Source: Gordonibacter pamelaeae
GTDB taxonomy: Bacteria > Actinomycetota > Coriobacteriia > Coriobacteriales > Eggerthellaceae
DNA: 64,000 nt
Assembly: GCF_042665095.1 (NCBI RefSeq)
Contig: NZ_JBHTBV010000015.1
Direction: 5' to 3' (one strand)
Part shown: piece after piece, positions 15,497 to 25,710 of the stretch
Position numbering within the stretch: the first letter of the stretch is position 1
Layout of the letters: each line of letters starts with the position of its first letter
Made by a program: the position numbers and the translations under genes
The notes under the pieces: model-generated
Seen by the model: the letters and a program-made list of their open reading frames with translations, nothing else
The model's database searches: none
Told to the model about the DNA's origin: nothing

Positions 15497-18400
15497 ATGG
15501 ACGAGGGAAACCGTGCCGAGGACGAGGCCGCGCACGCTGCTGCAGCGGGCGCGGACGACGGGGCCCGCCCGTCTCCGGACGCCCTCATGCGGTTTTCCGA
15601 AGCCGTGCGCGGGTGGTTCCTCGACGCGTTTCCGGCGGGCGCCACGCCCGTGCAGGAGCAGGCGTGGGAGGCGGTGGAAGACGGCGAGAACGCGCTCGTC
15701 ATCGCGCCCACCGGCTCGGGCAAGACGCTGGCCGCGTTCCTGTTCGCGCTCGACGCGCTCATGCGCGAGAAGGCACGCCCCGCTTCCGCGAGGCCGCCGC
15801 GTGGCGTGCGCGTGCTGTACGTGTCGCCGCTCAAGGCGCTCGGGGCGGACGTGGAGCGCAACTTGCAGGCACCGCTCGCGGGCATCGCGCAGCGGCTCGC
15901 CGCCGAAGGCGCCCCCGCGCCGCCGGTGCGCACGGGCATGCGCACCGGCGACACCACGCCCGACCAGCGCCGGGCCATCCAGCGCAACCCGCCGGACATC
16001 CTCATCACCACGCCTGAGTCGCTCTACCTCATGCTCACGTCCAAGGCGCGCGAGGTGCTGCGCGGCGTGGAGACCGTCATCGTGGACGAGGTGCACGCGC
16101 TCGCGGGCAACAAGCGCGGCGCACACCTGGCGCTTAGCCTGGAGCGGCTGGACGACCTGCTGGAACGCCCGGCGCAGCGCATCGGGCTCTCGGCCACGGT
16201 GCGGCCGGCGGACGAGGTGGCGCGCTTCCTGGGCGGGCCGCACCCTGTGCGCGTCATCGCGGCAGCGGGAAGGCCGGACCTGGACGTGCGCGTGGTGGTG
16301 CCCGTGCGCGACATGACGGCCATCCCGGCCTTTCCCGGCGCCGACGCCGATGCGCCGCGCGCCGGCCGGGGCGGCGGGCCGCGCCGCGCGCCAGCCGAGG
16401 AGGCGTGGAAGTCCGACCGGGCGCTGCGCTCGCTCATGGCCGGCGACAAGCCCCGGGGAGCCACGCCCGACAGCCGAACGGGCACCTCGTCCATCTGGCC
16501 GCTCATCGAGGCGTCCATCTTGGACGAGGTGCTGGCGCACCGCACCACCATCGTGTTCGTGAACTCGCGCGGGCTGTGCGAGAAGCTCACGGCGCGGCTG
16601 AACGAGCTGTACGCGAAGCGCGAGGGCCTCATGGCGCCCGGCGGCCAGGCGGACGGCGGACCGTCGTCGCACCTGCGCTCGGACCTGGGGTCCACGAGCG
16701 AGCTGGCGCAGGGCGCGCCCGAGATCATCGCGAAGGCCCACCACGGCTCGGTGTCGAAGGAGAAGCGCCTGCAGGTGGAGCGCGAGCTGAAGGCCGGCGA
16801 GCTGCCCTGCGTGGTGGCCACGTCCTCGCTCGAGCTGGGTATCGACATGGGATCGATCGACCTCGTGCTGCAGGTGGCCGCGCCCCCGTCGGTGGCGAGC
16901 GGCCTGCAGCGCATCGGGCGCGCGAACCACCAGGTGGGCGGGCGGTCGACGGGCTCCATCTACCCGCGCACGCGCACGGAGGTCATCGACGCGGCCGTGG
17001 TGGCCGAGGGCATGCGCGCCGGCGCCATCGAGGCCACCGCGCTCGTGCGCAACCCGCTGGACGTGCTGGCGCAGCAGACGGTGGCCGCCGTGGCCATGGG
17101 AGGCGCCACCGCCGACGGCTGGTACGCCACGGTACGGCGGGCGGCCCCGTTCTCGGAGCTGCCGCGCCGCGCGTTCGACGGGGTGCTGGACATGCTGTCC
17201 GGACGCTACGCCTCGGCCGACCTGGCCGAGTTCGCGCCGCGCATCGTATGGGACCGCGAGAGCGGGGAGCTCTCGCCGCGCCCCGCCGCCCAGCGGCTGG
17301 CCGTGACGGCGGCGGGCACGATCCCCGACCGCGGCATGTTCTCGGTGGTGCTGCCCGAGGGCGACGGCAACGAGGGCCGGCGCCGCGTGGGCGAGCTGGA
17401 CGAGGAGATGGTGTACGAGTCGCGCGTGGGCGACATCATCGCGCTGGGCACCAGCTCGTGGCGCATAAGCGAGATCACGCGCGACCGCGTGATCGTGGAG
17501 CCCGCGCCGGGCCGCTCCGCGCGCCTGCCGTTCTGGCATGGCGAGGGCGTGGGCCGTCCCGCCGAGACCGGGCGTGCGCGCGGGGCGTTCTTGCGCGCCG
17601 TGGCCGCGGGCATGGACGACGGGGCCGCTGCCGGCGCGGACCTGCTCGCCGATGCGGCCTCGGGCCTCGACCCCGCCCTGCGCGAGCGGTTGGCGGCCGC
17701 GGGCCTCGACGAGGACGCGCAGGGCAACCTGGCCGCGCTCGTGCGCGCGCAGCGCGAGGCCACCGGCGTCGTGCCCGACGACCGGACGCTCGTGGTGGAG
17801 CGCTGCGAGGACGAGACGGGCGACTGGCGCGTCATGCTGCACTCGCCCTACGGCCGCCGCGTGCACGAGCCGTGGGCCATGGCGGTGCAGGACCGCGTGG
17901 AGCGCACGCTCGGCTTCGACCCGCAGGCCATGGCCGCCGACGACGGCATCCTGCTGCGCGTTCCCATGACCGAGACGCGCCTGCCGGGAGCGGAGCTGTT
18001 CGCCTTCGACCCCGACGAGCTCGTGCGCATCGTGCGCGACCGGGTGGACAAGACGGCGCTCTTCGCCGCGCGTTTCCGCGAGTGCGCGGCGCGCGCCCTG
18101 CTCATGTCGCCCACCCGTCCGGGCAAGCGGGCGCCCTTGTGGCAGCAGCGCCTCAAGGCGGGGCAGCTGCTGGAGGCGGCGCGCGGCGAGCGCGATTTCC
18201 CGATACTACTGGAGACGGCGCGCGAGTGCCTGCAGGACGTGTACGACCTGGACGCGCTCCACGAGCTCATGGAGGGGCTTGCGGCGGGCACCGTGCGCAT
18301 GGTGGAGGCGCAGACGAGCATCCCGTCGCCCTTTGCCGGTCCGCTCCTGTTCGGCTACGTGGGCGAGCACCTGTACCAGGGCGACCTGCCGCACGCGGAG

Positions 18401-20663
18401 CGCCAGGCGTCGCTGCTGTCGCTGGACCCGGCGCTCTTGGGCGAGCTCTTGGGCTCGGCCGATCTGGGCGAGCTGTTGGACCCGCAGGTGGTGGCCCAGG
18501 TGGAGGCCCAGCTGCAGCGTGTGGCCCCCGACCGCCGCGCCCGCGGCGTGGAGGGCGCGGCCGACCTGCTGCGCGTGCTGGGCCCGCTCGCGGCGGAAGA
18601 GGCGGCCGCGCGGCTGGAGGCGCTGGGAGGACCGCCCGGGTCCGGTCTGGAAGACTGCGATGCCGAGGCAGCCGCCTCCGCGCCTTCCCGTCCCGCCACC
18701 CCTGCCGAGGCCTGCGCCCTGCTGGAAAAGCTGCGCGACGCGAAGCGCGCCTTCCCGGCCGTGATCGGCGGCGTGGAGCGCTGGGCGGCCGTGGAGGATG
18801 CGGGGCGCCTGCGCGAGGCGCTGGGCACGGCCGTGCCCACCTGGGTTCCCGCGGCGTTCCTCGAGGTGCCGGACGCGGGCGACGGCCCGGGCCCGCTCGA
18901 CGGCCTCGTCGCGCGCTACGCCCGCACGCACGGCCCGTTCGCGGAGGCGGAGGTGGCAACGCGCCTCGGCATCGGGCCGTCGGTGGCGCGCGAGAGCCTG
19001 CGCCGCCTGGCCGCAGCCGGCAAGATCGTGCAGGGCCGGTTCGGCTGCGCGGACGGCCCGGAGCCCGCGGGTGTCGGGGCCGCGGCCGGGGGCACGGGGG
19101 CCGAGCGCACCTGGGTGGCGGCGGAGGTGTTCCGCCGCCTGCGGTCGCGCTCGCTCGCGAAGGCGCGCGCCGCCGTGCGCGCGGTGCCTGCGAGCGCCTA
19201 CGCGCGCTATGTGCTGGATCTGCAGGGCGTGGGCGCGGGCGGGGGAACGCTCGAGGGGGCGGAAGGGGTTGCCCAGGTCATCTCCCAGTTCGAGGGCGTG
19301 TTTCTGCCGGCAGCGGCCTGGGAGGGCCACGTGTTCCCCAGCCGGGTGCGCGACTTTCGGCCGTCGATGCTCGACGAGCTCGTCGCCGCGGGCGAGGTGG
19401 TGTGGGCGGGGGGGCCGCCGCGAGGACGGCGCCCCGCCGGCGGACGGGGGCCCGCGGGCGCGCAAGGCGGGAAAGGCTGCCGCGGCGCCCGCGCTCGTGG
19501 CGTTCTACCCTACGGACTCGCCGCTCGCGCCCGTGCAGGCCGATGCCGTGCAGGTGGGGGCGGAGGACGTGGAGCCGGCCGTGAGCCCGTCGGTGGAGGA
19601 GGCCGTCGTGGAGGCGCTCGCCAGCGGCTACGGGCTGTTCTTCCGCCAGATAGCCGATGCGGTGCGGCGCCGGATGGAGCCCGAGCGCGTCGACGAGGCG
19701 TCCATCGCCGCGGCGCTGCAGGAGCTGGTGTGGAGCGGGCGCGCCACGAACGACACGTTCGCCCCGGTACGCGCGGCCGAGGCGGCGGCTTCGGGCACGC
19801 GTCCGCGTCCCGTGCCGAAGCGCCGCGCGAGCAGCCGGCGCTCGCGCTACCGTGGCGCCGCAGCCGGCGGGCTGCGGGCCGAGGCCGCGGAGCGCGTCTC
19901 CGTCGCGGGCATCGGCCCTGCGGGCGCGGCGCTCTCGGGCCGTTGGTCGCTGCTCGCGCCGTCGCCGGAGAACGATACCGTGCGCGCCGTGGCGCTGGTG
20001 GAGTCGATCCTCGACCGCTACGGCGTGCTCGCGCGCGACGTTGCCCTGCTCTCCGGCGTGTCCGGCGGCCTGGGCACCCTCATGCCGGTGCTGCGGTCGA
20101 TGGAGGATGCCGGCGACCTTCTGCGCGGCATGTTCGTGAAAGGCCTCGGCCCGGCGCAGTTCGCCGCCCGCGAGACGGTGGACCTGCTGCGCACCTATGC
20201 GGCCGAGGACGATGCGCGCGAACCCCGGTTCGGTGACGAGGGGTGCGTGGTGCTGGCGGCCGACGATCCCGCGAGCCTGTTCGGGGCCGGCCTGCCATGG
20301 CCGCCCCTCTCGGGCGGCGACGCACCCTCCGCGGCGCGCCCCTCGCGCCGGCCGGGAAGCCTCGTGGTCGTGCGCGACGGCATGCCGGTACTCTACGCGG
20401 CGGCGGGCCTGCGCTCCGTGCTGGCCTTCACCGCGGACGAGGCGGCGCTCGAAGAGGCCGCCCGCGCCCTCGTCGCCCACGCGGCGCGTGCGGTGCGGCG
20501 CGACGGGGCGGAGGGCTCCCGCAAGAAGGTGGTGGTGGAGTCGTTCAACGGCCGGCCCGTGCTGGACACGCCGTTCGCCGACGTCCTCCAGCGGGCGGGC
20601 CTCGTCCGCCTGCCCGACGGCATGCGCCTCTACGTGGACCCGTTCGCGCGGGGAGCGCAGTGA
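15497..20663 (+). CDS. lhr: Large ATP-dependent DNA helicase Lhr, frameshifted at a G7 run
   Basis: A superfamily-2 3'-5' helicase of the Lhr type involved in DNA repair. Walker A APTGSGKT is near residue 75, DEVHAL near 195 and LSATVRP near 230. The second RecA domain has SSLELGIDMGSID and QRIGRANHQ. Winged-helix and long C-terminal domains follow, as in Lhr of about 1,500-1,700 residues. The first frame runs to 20236 but turns into nonsense after VVWAGG near 19408. The true C-terminus (VAFYPTDSPLAPVQADAV to LYVDPFARGAQ) is in the next frame. Removing one G from the seven-G run at 19408-19414 restores one frame of about 1,721 residues. This may be a sequencing error, slippage or a real inactivating change. 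Confidence 0.85.
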
Positions 20664-20781
20664 CCGGTGCCGATGCGCGCGCCCGCAGCCCAAGGTCCGC
20701 GCAGTTGTAGCCGAAGGAGCCGCGAAGGCGGTTCGAGAAGGCCGGGGCCGCAGCGCCCCGGGCCCGGAAAGGAGGGCCGAC

Positions 20782-21201
20782 ATGCCCGTCCCGGTGTTCG
20801 TCAACGCCTACCGATGCGCCTACGAGCTGCGCGAGCGCGCCCTGCGCGCCGCCGACGCAGGTCTGTACGACGCAGCGGCGTTCTATATGAGGAAGATCAT
20901 CGCGGTCGTTGCCGACTCGTTCATCGAACGGTACCAAGAGATCGGTCGCGGTGCCGAGTTCGAGTGCTTCTGCCGGCGGAACAACCGCTCGACGTACTCG
21001 CTGAACGAGAAGGTCGACTTCCTGTGCAGCCAGGAGAACATTCCCGCGGCATCCAGGGACGCTTACGACGCCGTGCGCACATACGGCAACGCGGCGGTTC
21101 ACAAGACGGACTTCCGCGAGGACCCGCGCCAGCACGCCGAGCTTATGCGCCGCCTGGACGCAGAGCTCACGAGCTTCTACCGCATGGCCATGGGCGACTA
21201 G
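20782..21201 (+). CDS. DUF4145-like protein
   Basis: A 139-residue helical protein starting MPVPVFVNAYRCAYELRERA. GGAAAGGAGGGCCGAC precedes the ATG and decides the start, although the frame is open further upstream. The pattern AAAFYMRKIIAVVADSFIER, TYSLNEKVDFLC and TYGNAAVHKTDF fits the DUF4145 domain, found alone or in restriction and defence-associated proteins. Its activity is unknown. It lies 118 bases after lhr and may be co-transcribed with it. The call is from pattern recognition, so moderate confidence. Confidence 0.55.
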   Translation: MPVPVFVNAYRCAYELRERALRAADAGLYDAAAFYMRKIIAVVADSFIERYQEIGRGAEFECFCRRNNRSTYSLNEKVDFLCSQENIPAASRDAYDAVRTYGNAAVHKTDFREDPRQHAELMRRLDAELTSFYRMAMGD

Positions 21202-21430
21202 CGCGGCGCCCGGCGGACGGGGGCGTGCCGAGCACCCTGCCGCGCCGATGCCGCATGGTTTCGCCACGAGCCTGCCGCCTGCGCATACGCGGATGTTGGG
21301 GAGCCGGTGAGAACGTTTCATGGCCGACCGGTAGCAATTGGGTGGAAAACGCCGCCGCCGCGCGCTGGTGCGGTATGTTCGGATGGGGCGAGGGCCCCGT
21401 ATGGACACGAGGCGAACAGGAGGTTGCGGC

Positions 21431-22525
21431 ATGGCGCGAGATGCGGGCGGCGGGAAGGCGAAGAGGAGCAGGCTGTTCGATGACTTGTCGATCGCGCAGG
21501 TCGTTGCCGGTGCGCTGGCAGCCGTCACCTCCATGCTGCTGGCCTCGCAGATAGGCATCTACGGCTCTGTGATAGGCGTTGGCGTGGGCTCCGTTGTGTC
21601 GGCGGTGGCATCGCAGCTGTACAAGAAGTTCTTCACCGCGTCGGCCGAGAAGCTGCGCGAGCTGAAGCCGGGCGAGACCGGCTACGTGCCTCCCGCAAAG
21701 GGCGCCTCGGACGATGCGGAGGCGGAAGCGCCGGACCCGTCGGGACGGACCGCCGCCCGGCATGCCGCCGGATCGGCGGGGGCCACGGCAACCCTCCCGC
21801 AGGCGGAGAAGACCGCGCGCCTCTCGCCGCAGGAACCTGCCGGGCCGTATGAGGCGGCGCGGCGCTCGCGCACGCCGCGCGCCGACGACGCCGGCCTGCG
21901 CGAAGACCCCACGGTGCAGCGGGCGCGCGAGCGACGCGAGCACAAGAAGAAGCTGCAGCGACGCGTGGTGGCGGTGTCCATCGCGTCCGCCATCGTGGCT
22001 GTGGCGCTGTCCGCCCTCGTCATCGACCTCGTCACCACCGGGCAGGGCGTGGGCGCGAAGCCGCAGCCACTCATCTCCTCGTCGTCGCAGGCCCAGAAGC
22101 AGGACTCCTCGGGAAGCGGGGATGCTTCGAACGAGGGGGAGGACAAGGGGACGTCTTCGGGCTCGAGCGATCCCTCTGCGACGGACCCGTCGAAGGACGC
22201 GGCGCCGAACGGGTCCTCGGGCTCGTCGGGCGGCAACTCGTCGTCGGGCGGAGACCAGGGATCTTCGGACGGCTCGGGATCTTCGGGATCATCGGGATCG
22301 GGCTCGTCGGGTTCGTCGGGCGACTCCTCGGGTTCGTCGGGCTCGTCGGACGGCTCCGGCAGCGGCAGCACGGGGGGTGGCAGCGGATCGGGCGGCAGCG
22401 GGCAGTCCGGCAGCGGCTCGCACGATTCCGCCTCGCAGCCGAATTCGGGCGGCTCGCCCTCCAGTTCGACCCAAGGCTCGGCGACCCAAAGCTCGGGCGG
22501 CGCCGCGGTTGCCGTAACCCGGTGA
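21431..22525 (+). CDS. Membrane protein with long Ser/Gly-rich C-terminal tail
   Basis: A 364-residue protein of unknown function. The start at 21431 follows AACAGGAGGTTGCGGC. Residues about 17-55 are hydrophobic and glycine-rich (VVAGALAAVTSMLLAS then SVIGVGVGSVVSAVAS). A charged linker of about 120 residues follows, and a second membrane segment (RRVVAVSIASAIVAVALSAL) lies near 180-205. The remaining 150 residues are almost entirely Ser, Gly, Asp and Asn repeats. The layout suggests a cytoplasmic middle section between two membrane passes and a flexible extracytoplasmic tail. No catalytic motif is visible. The tail DNA is a low-complexity run prone to length change. Confidence 0.7.
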   Translation: MARDAGGGKAKRSRLFDDLSIAQVVAGALAAVTSMLLASQIGIYGSVIGVGVGSVVSAVASQLYKKFFTASAEKLRELKPGETGYVPPAKGASDDAEAEAPDPSGRTAARHAAGSAGATATLPQAEKTARLSPQEPAGPYEAARRSRTPRADDAGLREDPTVQRARERREHKKKLQRRVVAVSIASAIVAVALSALVIDLVTTGQGVGAKPQPLISSSSQAQKQDSSGSGDASNEGEDKGTSSGSSDPSATDPSKDAAPNGSSGSSGGNSSSGGDQGSSDGSGSSGSSGSGSSGSSGDSSGSSGSSDGSGSGSTGGGSGSGGSGQSGSGSHDSASQPNSGGSPSSSTQGSATQSSGGAAVAVTR

Positions 22526-22595
22526 GCGGCGGGAACGAGGGCGCCCTGCGCGAGAGGTCGCGGCGGGGGCGCCCCTGCCCGGGTTCGCCCGCTGC

Positions 22596-22832
22596 CTAAA
22601 GGTACCTCTCGCGCAGGTACGCCAGGCACTCGTCGTTTCCGTTGACGAGCTGCTGGCCGTCCCACAGGTAGGGGATGAGGTCCGCGTTGCCGCCCAGCTC
22701 GAGGAGCTCCTGGTAGGGGGCTTCCTGCTCCACGTCGCGCTTGTCGAGCTCTATGCCGTGCTCGTCGGCGAAGTGGGTCAGGACCGAGCAGGTGGGGCAC
22801 GGGGCCCAGTAGTACAGAATCGGCTTCTCCAT
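22596..22832 (-). CDS. Glutaredoxin-like thiol protein with CPTC motif
   Basis: A 78-residue thioredoxin-fold protein starting MEKPILYYWAPCPTCSVL. The CPTC pair at residues 12-15 is the expected redox-active site, and IELDKRDVEQEAPYQELLEL matches the glutaredoxin/NrdH layout. LIPYLWDG occupies the cis-proline loop position. It probably reduces a specific disulfide in the cytoplasm; the partner is unknown. It is transcribed divergently from a patatin gene. Confidence 0.7.
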   Translation of the reverse strand: MEKPILYYWAPCPTCSVLTHFADEHGIELDKRDVEQEAPYQELLELGGNADLIPYLWDGQQLVNGNDECLAYLRERYL

Positions 22833-22910
22833 GGTGGCGTTTCCTCTCGTCTCTCATCGCATTCGGCGACGCCGCGGTATCTCATTTCCTGGGAGAGCCC
22901 GCGGCACGGC

Positions 22911-22916
22911 TATAAT
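22911..22916 (+). promoter_or_regulatory. -10 box giving a leaderless patatin mRNA
   Basis: A perfect TATAAT whose expected start point (22923-22924) coincides with the ATG of the patatin gene. No ribosome site lies between, so translation is probably leaderless, a mode common in Actinobacteria. Confidence 0.55.
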
Positions 22917-22922
22917 ACTCCC

Positions 22923-23831
22923 ATGGGCACCCTGACGGTCAACATATCCGACGTCGCGCTCGTCATCGAGGGCGGCGGCATGCGCGCCAGCTACACGGCG
23001 GGGGCCGTGGTCACGCTGCTGGAGCGCCAGCTGCATTTCGGGCGCGTGTACGGCATCTCCGCCGGCTCGAGCCACGCGGTGAACTACGTGTCGCGCGACA
23101 TCGCGCGCACGAAGGCGTCGTTCGTCGACCTCGTGCGCGACCCGCGCTTCGGCGGCGTGGGCAGCTTCCTGCGCGGGCATGGCTACTTCAACGCGCCGTA
23201 TCTGTACGAGGGCGTTGCCGAGGAGCTGGCGGGAACGGACGCCGTGATGGCGTTCGATTTCGACACGTTCGCGGCCAGCGACGCCGACGTGCACATCGAG
23301 GGCTTCGACTGGGACACCGGTGAGACGGTGGCTTGGACGAAGGCCGATTGCCCCACGCTGCGCGATATGATGCTGCGCGTGCGGGCCAGCTCCACCATGC
23401 CCCTGTTCATGCCGCCCACGGTAATCAATGGGCGCACGTTCATGGACGGCGGCCTGGGCGAGAGCCGGGGCATCCTGCTGGACGCCGCGCGCCGCGACGG
23501 GTTCGAGCGGTTCCTCGTCATCCGCTCGCAGCCGCGCGGCTATCGCAAGAAGCCGCCGCGGCCGGCTGCGCAGGCGCTGTTCCGCGCTGCCTTCCGGGCC
23601 CATCCGCAGGTGGCCGAGCGCACCATCGGGCGCTGGCAGCCCTACAACGCCCTCTGCGACGAGGTCGACCGCCTGGAGCGCGAGGGCGCCGCCTGCGTGT
23701 TCCACCCCGACGAGATGCCGGTATCGAACCGGGAGACGGACCACGCGAAGCTGTCCCGCGCCTACGACCAGGGCTACGCCCAGGCCCAACGCGAGGCCGA
23801 CGCCTGGGAAACGTGGCTGCAGCGCGGCTGA
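22923..23831 (+). CDS. Patatin-like phospholipase family protein
   Basis: A 302-residue serine lipid hydrolase. The oxyanion hole is VIEGGGMRASYTAG near residues 13-26, the nucleophile elbow is GISAGSS (GxSxG) near 42-48, and the catalytic aspartate lies in FMDGGLGE near 175. The patatin dyad is therefore complete. It closely resembles the RssA/YjjU-type cytoplasmic members that have a C-terminal tyrosine/arginine-rich extension (AYDQGYAQAQREADAWETWL). A paralogue lies at 27060-27935 with the same C-terminal pattern. The substrate is probably a phospholipid or lysophospholipid. The ATG sits at the predicted transcription start. Confidence 0.88.
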   Translation: MGTLTVNISDVALVIEGGGMRASYTAGAVVTLLERQLHFGRVYGISAGSSHAVNYVSRDIARTKASFVDLVRDPRFGGVGSFLRGHGYFNAPYLYEGVAEELAGTDAVMAFDFDTFAASDADVHIEGFDWDTGETVAWTKADCPTLRDMMLRVRASSTMPLFMPPTVINGRTFMDGGLGESRGILLDAARRDGFERFLVIRSQPRGYRKKPPRPAAQALFRAAFRAHPQVAERTIGRWQPYNALCDEVDRLEREGAACVFHPDEMPVSNRETDHAKLSRAYDQGYAQAQREADAWETWLQRG

Positions 23832-23890
23832 GGCGCGCTGCGGAGAAGGGTGCGGCGACGCCGCGCGCGAGAGGTGAGTACTCTCTGTCA

Positions 23891-23965
23891 AGCCGGCGTC
23901 GACACCCCACAGACCAGCCAGCGTTGACACCCCGCAGGCCAGCCGGCGCTCTGCTGCCTTGGGCC
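23891..23965. repeat. 25-bp tandem repeat, about three units
   Basis: Units start AGCCGGCGTCGACACCCC (23891), AGCCAGCGTTGACACCCC (23916) and a diverged third at 23941; the first two differ at four positions. The copies lie in the 560-bp gene-free stretch 23832-24392, just after the patatin gene. No function is evident. Confidence 0.5.
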
Positions 23966-24052
23966 AGCAGAGCAGGCCAAGGGACCCATCACGACGGCCC
24001 AACGTGGTGGAGCGCTGTCAAGCCTGCGAGGTGTCGACGGAGGGCCCCAATT

Positions 24053-24212
24053 TGGCAGAGATTCCGAGATATGTGATTTTTCACCTGCCGAAAAATCGTC
24101 TCGCGGGAGAGCGCAGGCGCAAAAGGCCAGATCGGCCTATCCTGTTTAATCGATTCGAACCGAACGTGTCGGGCCGAGAGTCACACACCTCGGAATCTCT
24201 GCCATTTTTCGG
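24053..24212. repeat. MITE-like element with perfect 16-bp inverted ends
   Basis: TGGCAGAGATTCCGAG at 24053-24068 and CTCGGAATCTCTGCCA at 24189-24204 are exact inverted copies about 120 bp apart. CCGAAAAAT (near 24088) and ATTTTTCGG (24204-24212) form a second inverted pair. No protein is encoded inside. The ends resemble those of the 7701-7868 element. A small non-autonomous repeat is the simplest reading; a large RNA hairpin is the alternative. Confidence 0.5.
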
Positions 24213-24392
24213 TCCTCTGCCCCTGCTGCTTTTCGACACCTCCTTTCGATTCGCGTGTACTGGGGCCGGCCGGTATCCTCGGCTGCTCGCCTCGGCCGTG
24301 CGCCGGACGGCTCGGTCTGCGTACCGCGCTCCGACCGTGCTGTCGGCTATACTGGGTTGTATCGATTCAGGCGATGCGAAGGGAAACGCTCG

Positions 24393-24920
24393 GTGCAGCT
24401 GGGCATCACCATACCGTTGCAGCGGCATCTGCGGCTTGCGCGGCCGCCTTACGGCGAGCCGGAGGAGCCGCTCTTCTGCTGGGAGGCGCACCGTGCGGCG
24501 CTCGGCGGGGCCGACGTGCTGCTGCTGGCGAACGCGCGCAACCGGTTCGCGGCCTTCGCGTGCATGCAGCCGGGGGATTGGCGCGATTGGGAGGCCGTCG
24601 CGCTCGCGGCGTTGCACGCCTCGCTTGCAACCTGCGGGTTCGACGAGGACGCGATCGGGGCGTACCGGTTCCTCGCCGGCGCGCCCGAGGTCACGCGCAC
24701 GCACGGCCGGCGTCCCGTCGCGTTCATGAACGTGCTGGTGGACAAGCTGCTGGCGCTCCCGCTTGCGCTCGACGCGGCGGCCGATCCGTTCCCGGCGGAG
24801 CTGTGCCGTCTGGCGAACGAGCAGATGCCGTGCAAGGCGGCCGGCTTCGAGGGCCTTGGCCTGCCCGCCGGACGCTTCGCCGCGGACCTCGCGCGTTTGG
24901 GGATCGCCCGCCCGTTGTAG
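24393..24920 (+). CDS. DUF6933-like hypothetical protein
   Basis: A 175-residue protein. I start it at the GTG at 24393 (MQLGITIPLQRHLRL), which follows GAAGGGAAACG; the frame is open upstream but without good starts. The motif series FCWEAHRAALGGADVLLLAN, FAAFACMQPGDW and RRPVAFMNVLVDKLLALPL resembles the DUF6933 family of unknown function. No signal peptide or membrane span is seen. It ends 50 bases before tcdA on the same strand. Confidence 0.55.
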   Translation: MQLGITIPLQRHLRLARPPYGEPEEPLFCWEAHRAALGGADVLLLANARNRFAAFACMQPGDWRDWEAVALAALHASLATCGFDEDAIGAYRFLAGAPEVTRTHGRRPVAFMNVLVDKLLALPLALDAAADPFPAELCRLANEQMPCKAAGFEGLGLPAGRFAADLARLGIARPL

Positions 24921-24969
24921 GCGCTTCTCGACGGGCGTGCTACCATGGTCGCCGACAGAAAGGAAGCGC

Positions 24970-25710
24970 ATGACGGCAACCGGCGACACCGCCACCTCGA
25001 AACTCGAACTGATCATGGGACGCGACGGCCTTGCGCGCCTCGCGGACTCCACCGTCATGGTGCTCGGCGTGGGCGGCGTGGGCTCGAACTGCGTGGAGGC
25101 GCTTGCGCGCGGCGGGGTGGGGCGCCTGATCGTGGTGGACCACGACGTGGTGCAGGCGAGCAACATCAACCGCCAGTCCATCGCGTTCACGAGCACCATC
25201 GGCCGCAAGAAGGTGGACGTGGCGCGCGCCATGGTGGCCGATATCAACCCCGCGGCGCAGGTGGAGGCGATCGACGAGTTCCTGCTGGCCGAGAACGTGC
25301 CGACGTTCCTCGACGCGCACGCCGGCGGGGCGGACTACGTGGTGGATGCCATCGACACGATATCGGCGAAGCTCGCCATCGCGCAGTACGCCGACGAGCG
25401 CGGGCTGCGCCTGATCAGCAGCATGGGCGCGGCGAACAAGCTGCGCCCCGAGTGCTTCCGCGTGGCGGACGTGTACGACACGGTGAACTGCCCGCTCTGC
25501 CGCATCATGCGCAAGGAGGGCCGCAAGCGCGGCATCCGGAGCCTGCGCGTGCTGTACTCGTGCGAGCAGCCGGTGGACGTGCCCGTGCGCGAGGGCGCCG
25601 CGCGCCGCGAGCGGTCGAACCTCGGCACGGCGTCGTACGTGCCGCCCATCATGGGCCAGATGATCGCCGGCGAGGTGATCTGCGCGCTGGCGGGGATCGG
25701 GCGCGCATGA
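24970..25710 (+). CDS. tcdA: tRNA threonylcarbamoyladenosine dehydratase (TcdA/CsdL)
   Basis: A 246-residue E1-like enzyme that uses ATP to cyclise the t6A37 modification of tRNAs to ct6A. The Rossmann loop VLGVGGVGSNCVEAL is near residue 30, and VDHDVVQASNINRQ near 60 is the ThiF/E1 adenylation signature. VDAIDTISAK and NCPLCRIMRKEGRKRGI are characteristic of this subfamily. The length matches the family. The stop overlaps the start of the TatD gene (ATGA), showing translational coupling. Confidence 0.88.
   Translation: MTATGDTATSKLELIMGRDGLARLADSTVMVLGVGGVGSNCVEALARGGVGRLIVVDHDVVQASNINRQSIAFTSTIGRKKVDVARAMVADINPAAQVEAIDEFLLAENVPTFLDAHAGGADYVVDAIDTISAKLAIAQYADERGLRLISSMGAANKLRPECFRVADVYDTVNCPLCRIMRKEGRKRGIRSLRVLYSCEQPVDVPVREGAARRERSNLGTASYVPPIMGQMIAGEVICALAGIGRA

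Noticed and set aside
14828..17866. A 1012-residue minus-strand open frame over the MFS gene and lhr
   Set aside because: Composition (Arg, His, Ala) is that of an antisense frame in GC-rich DNA; the plus strand has clear proteins.
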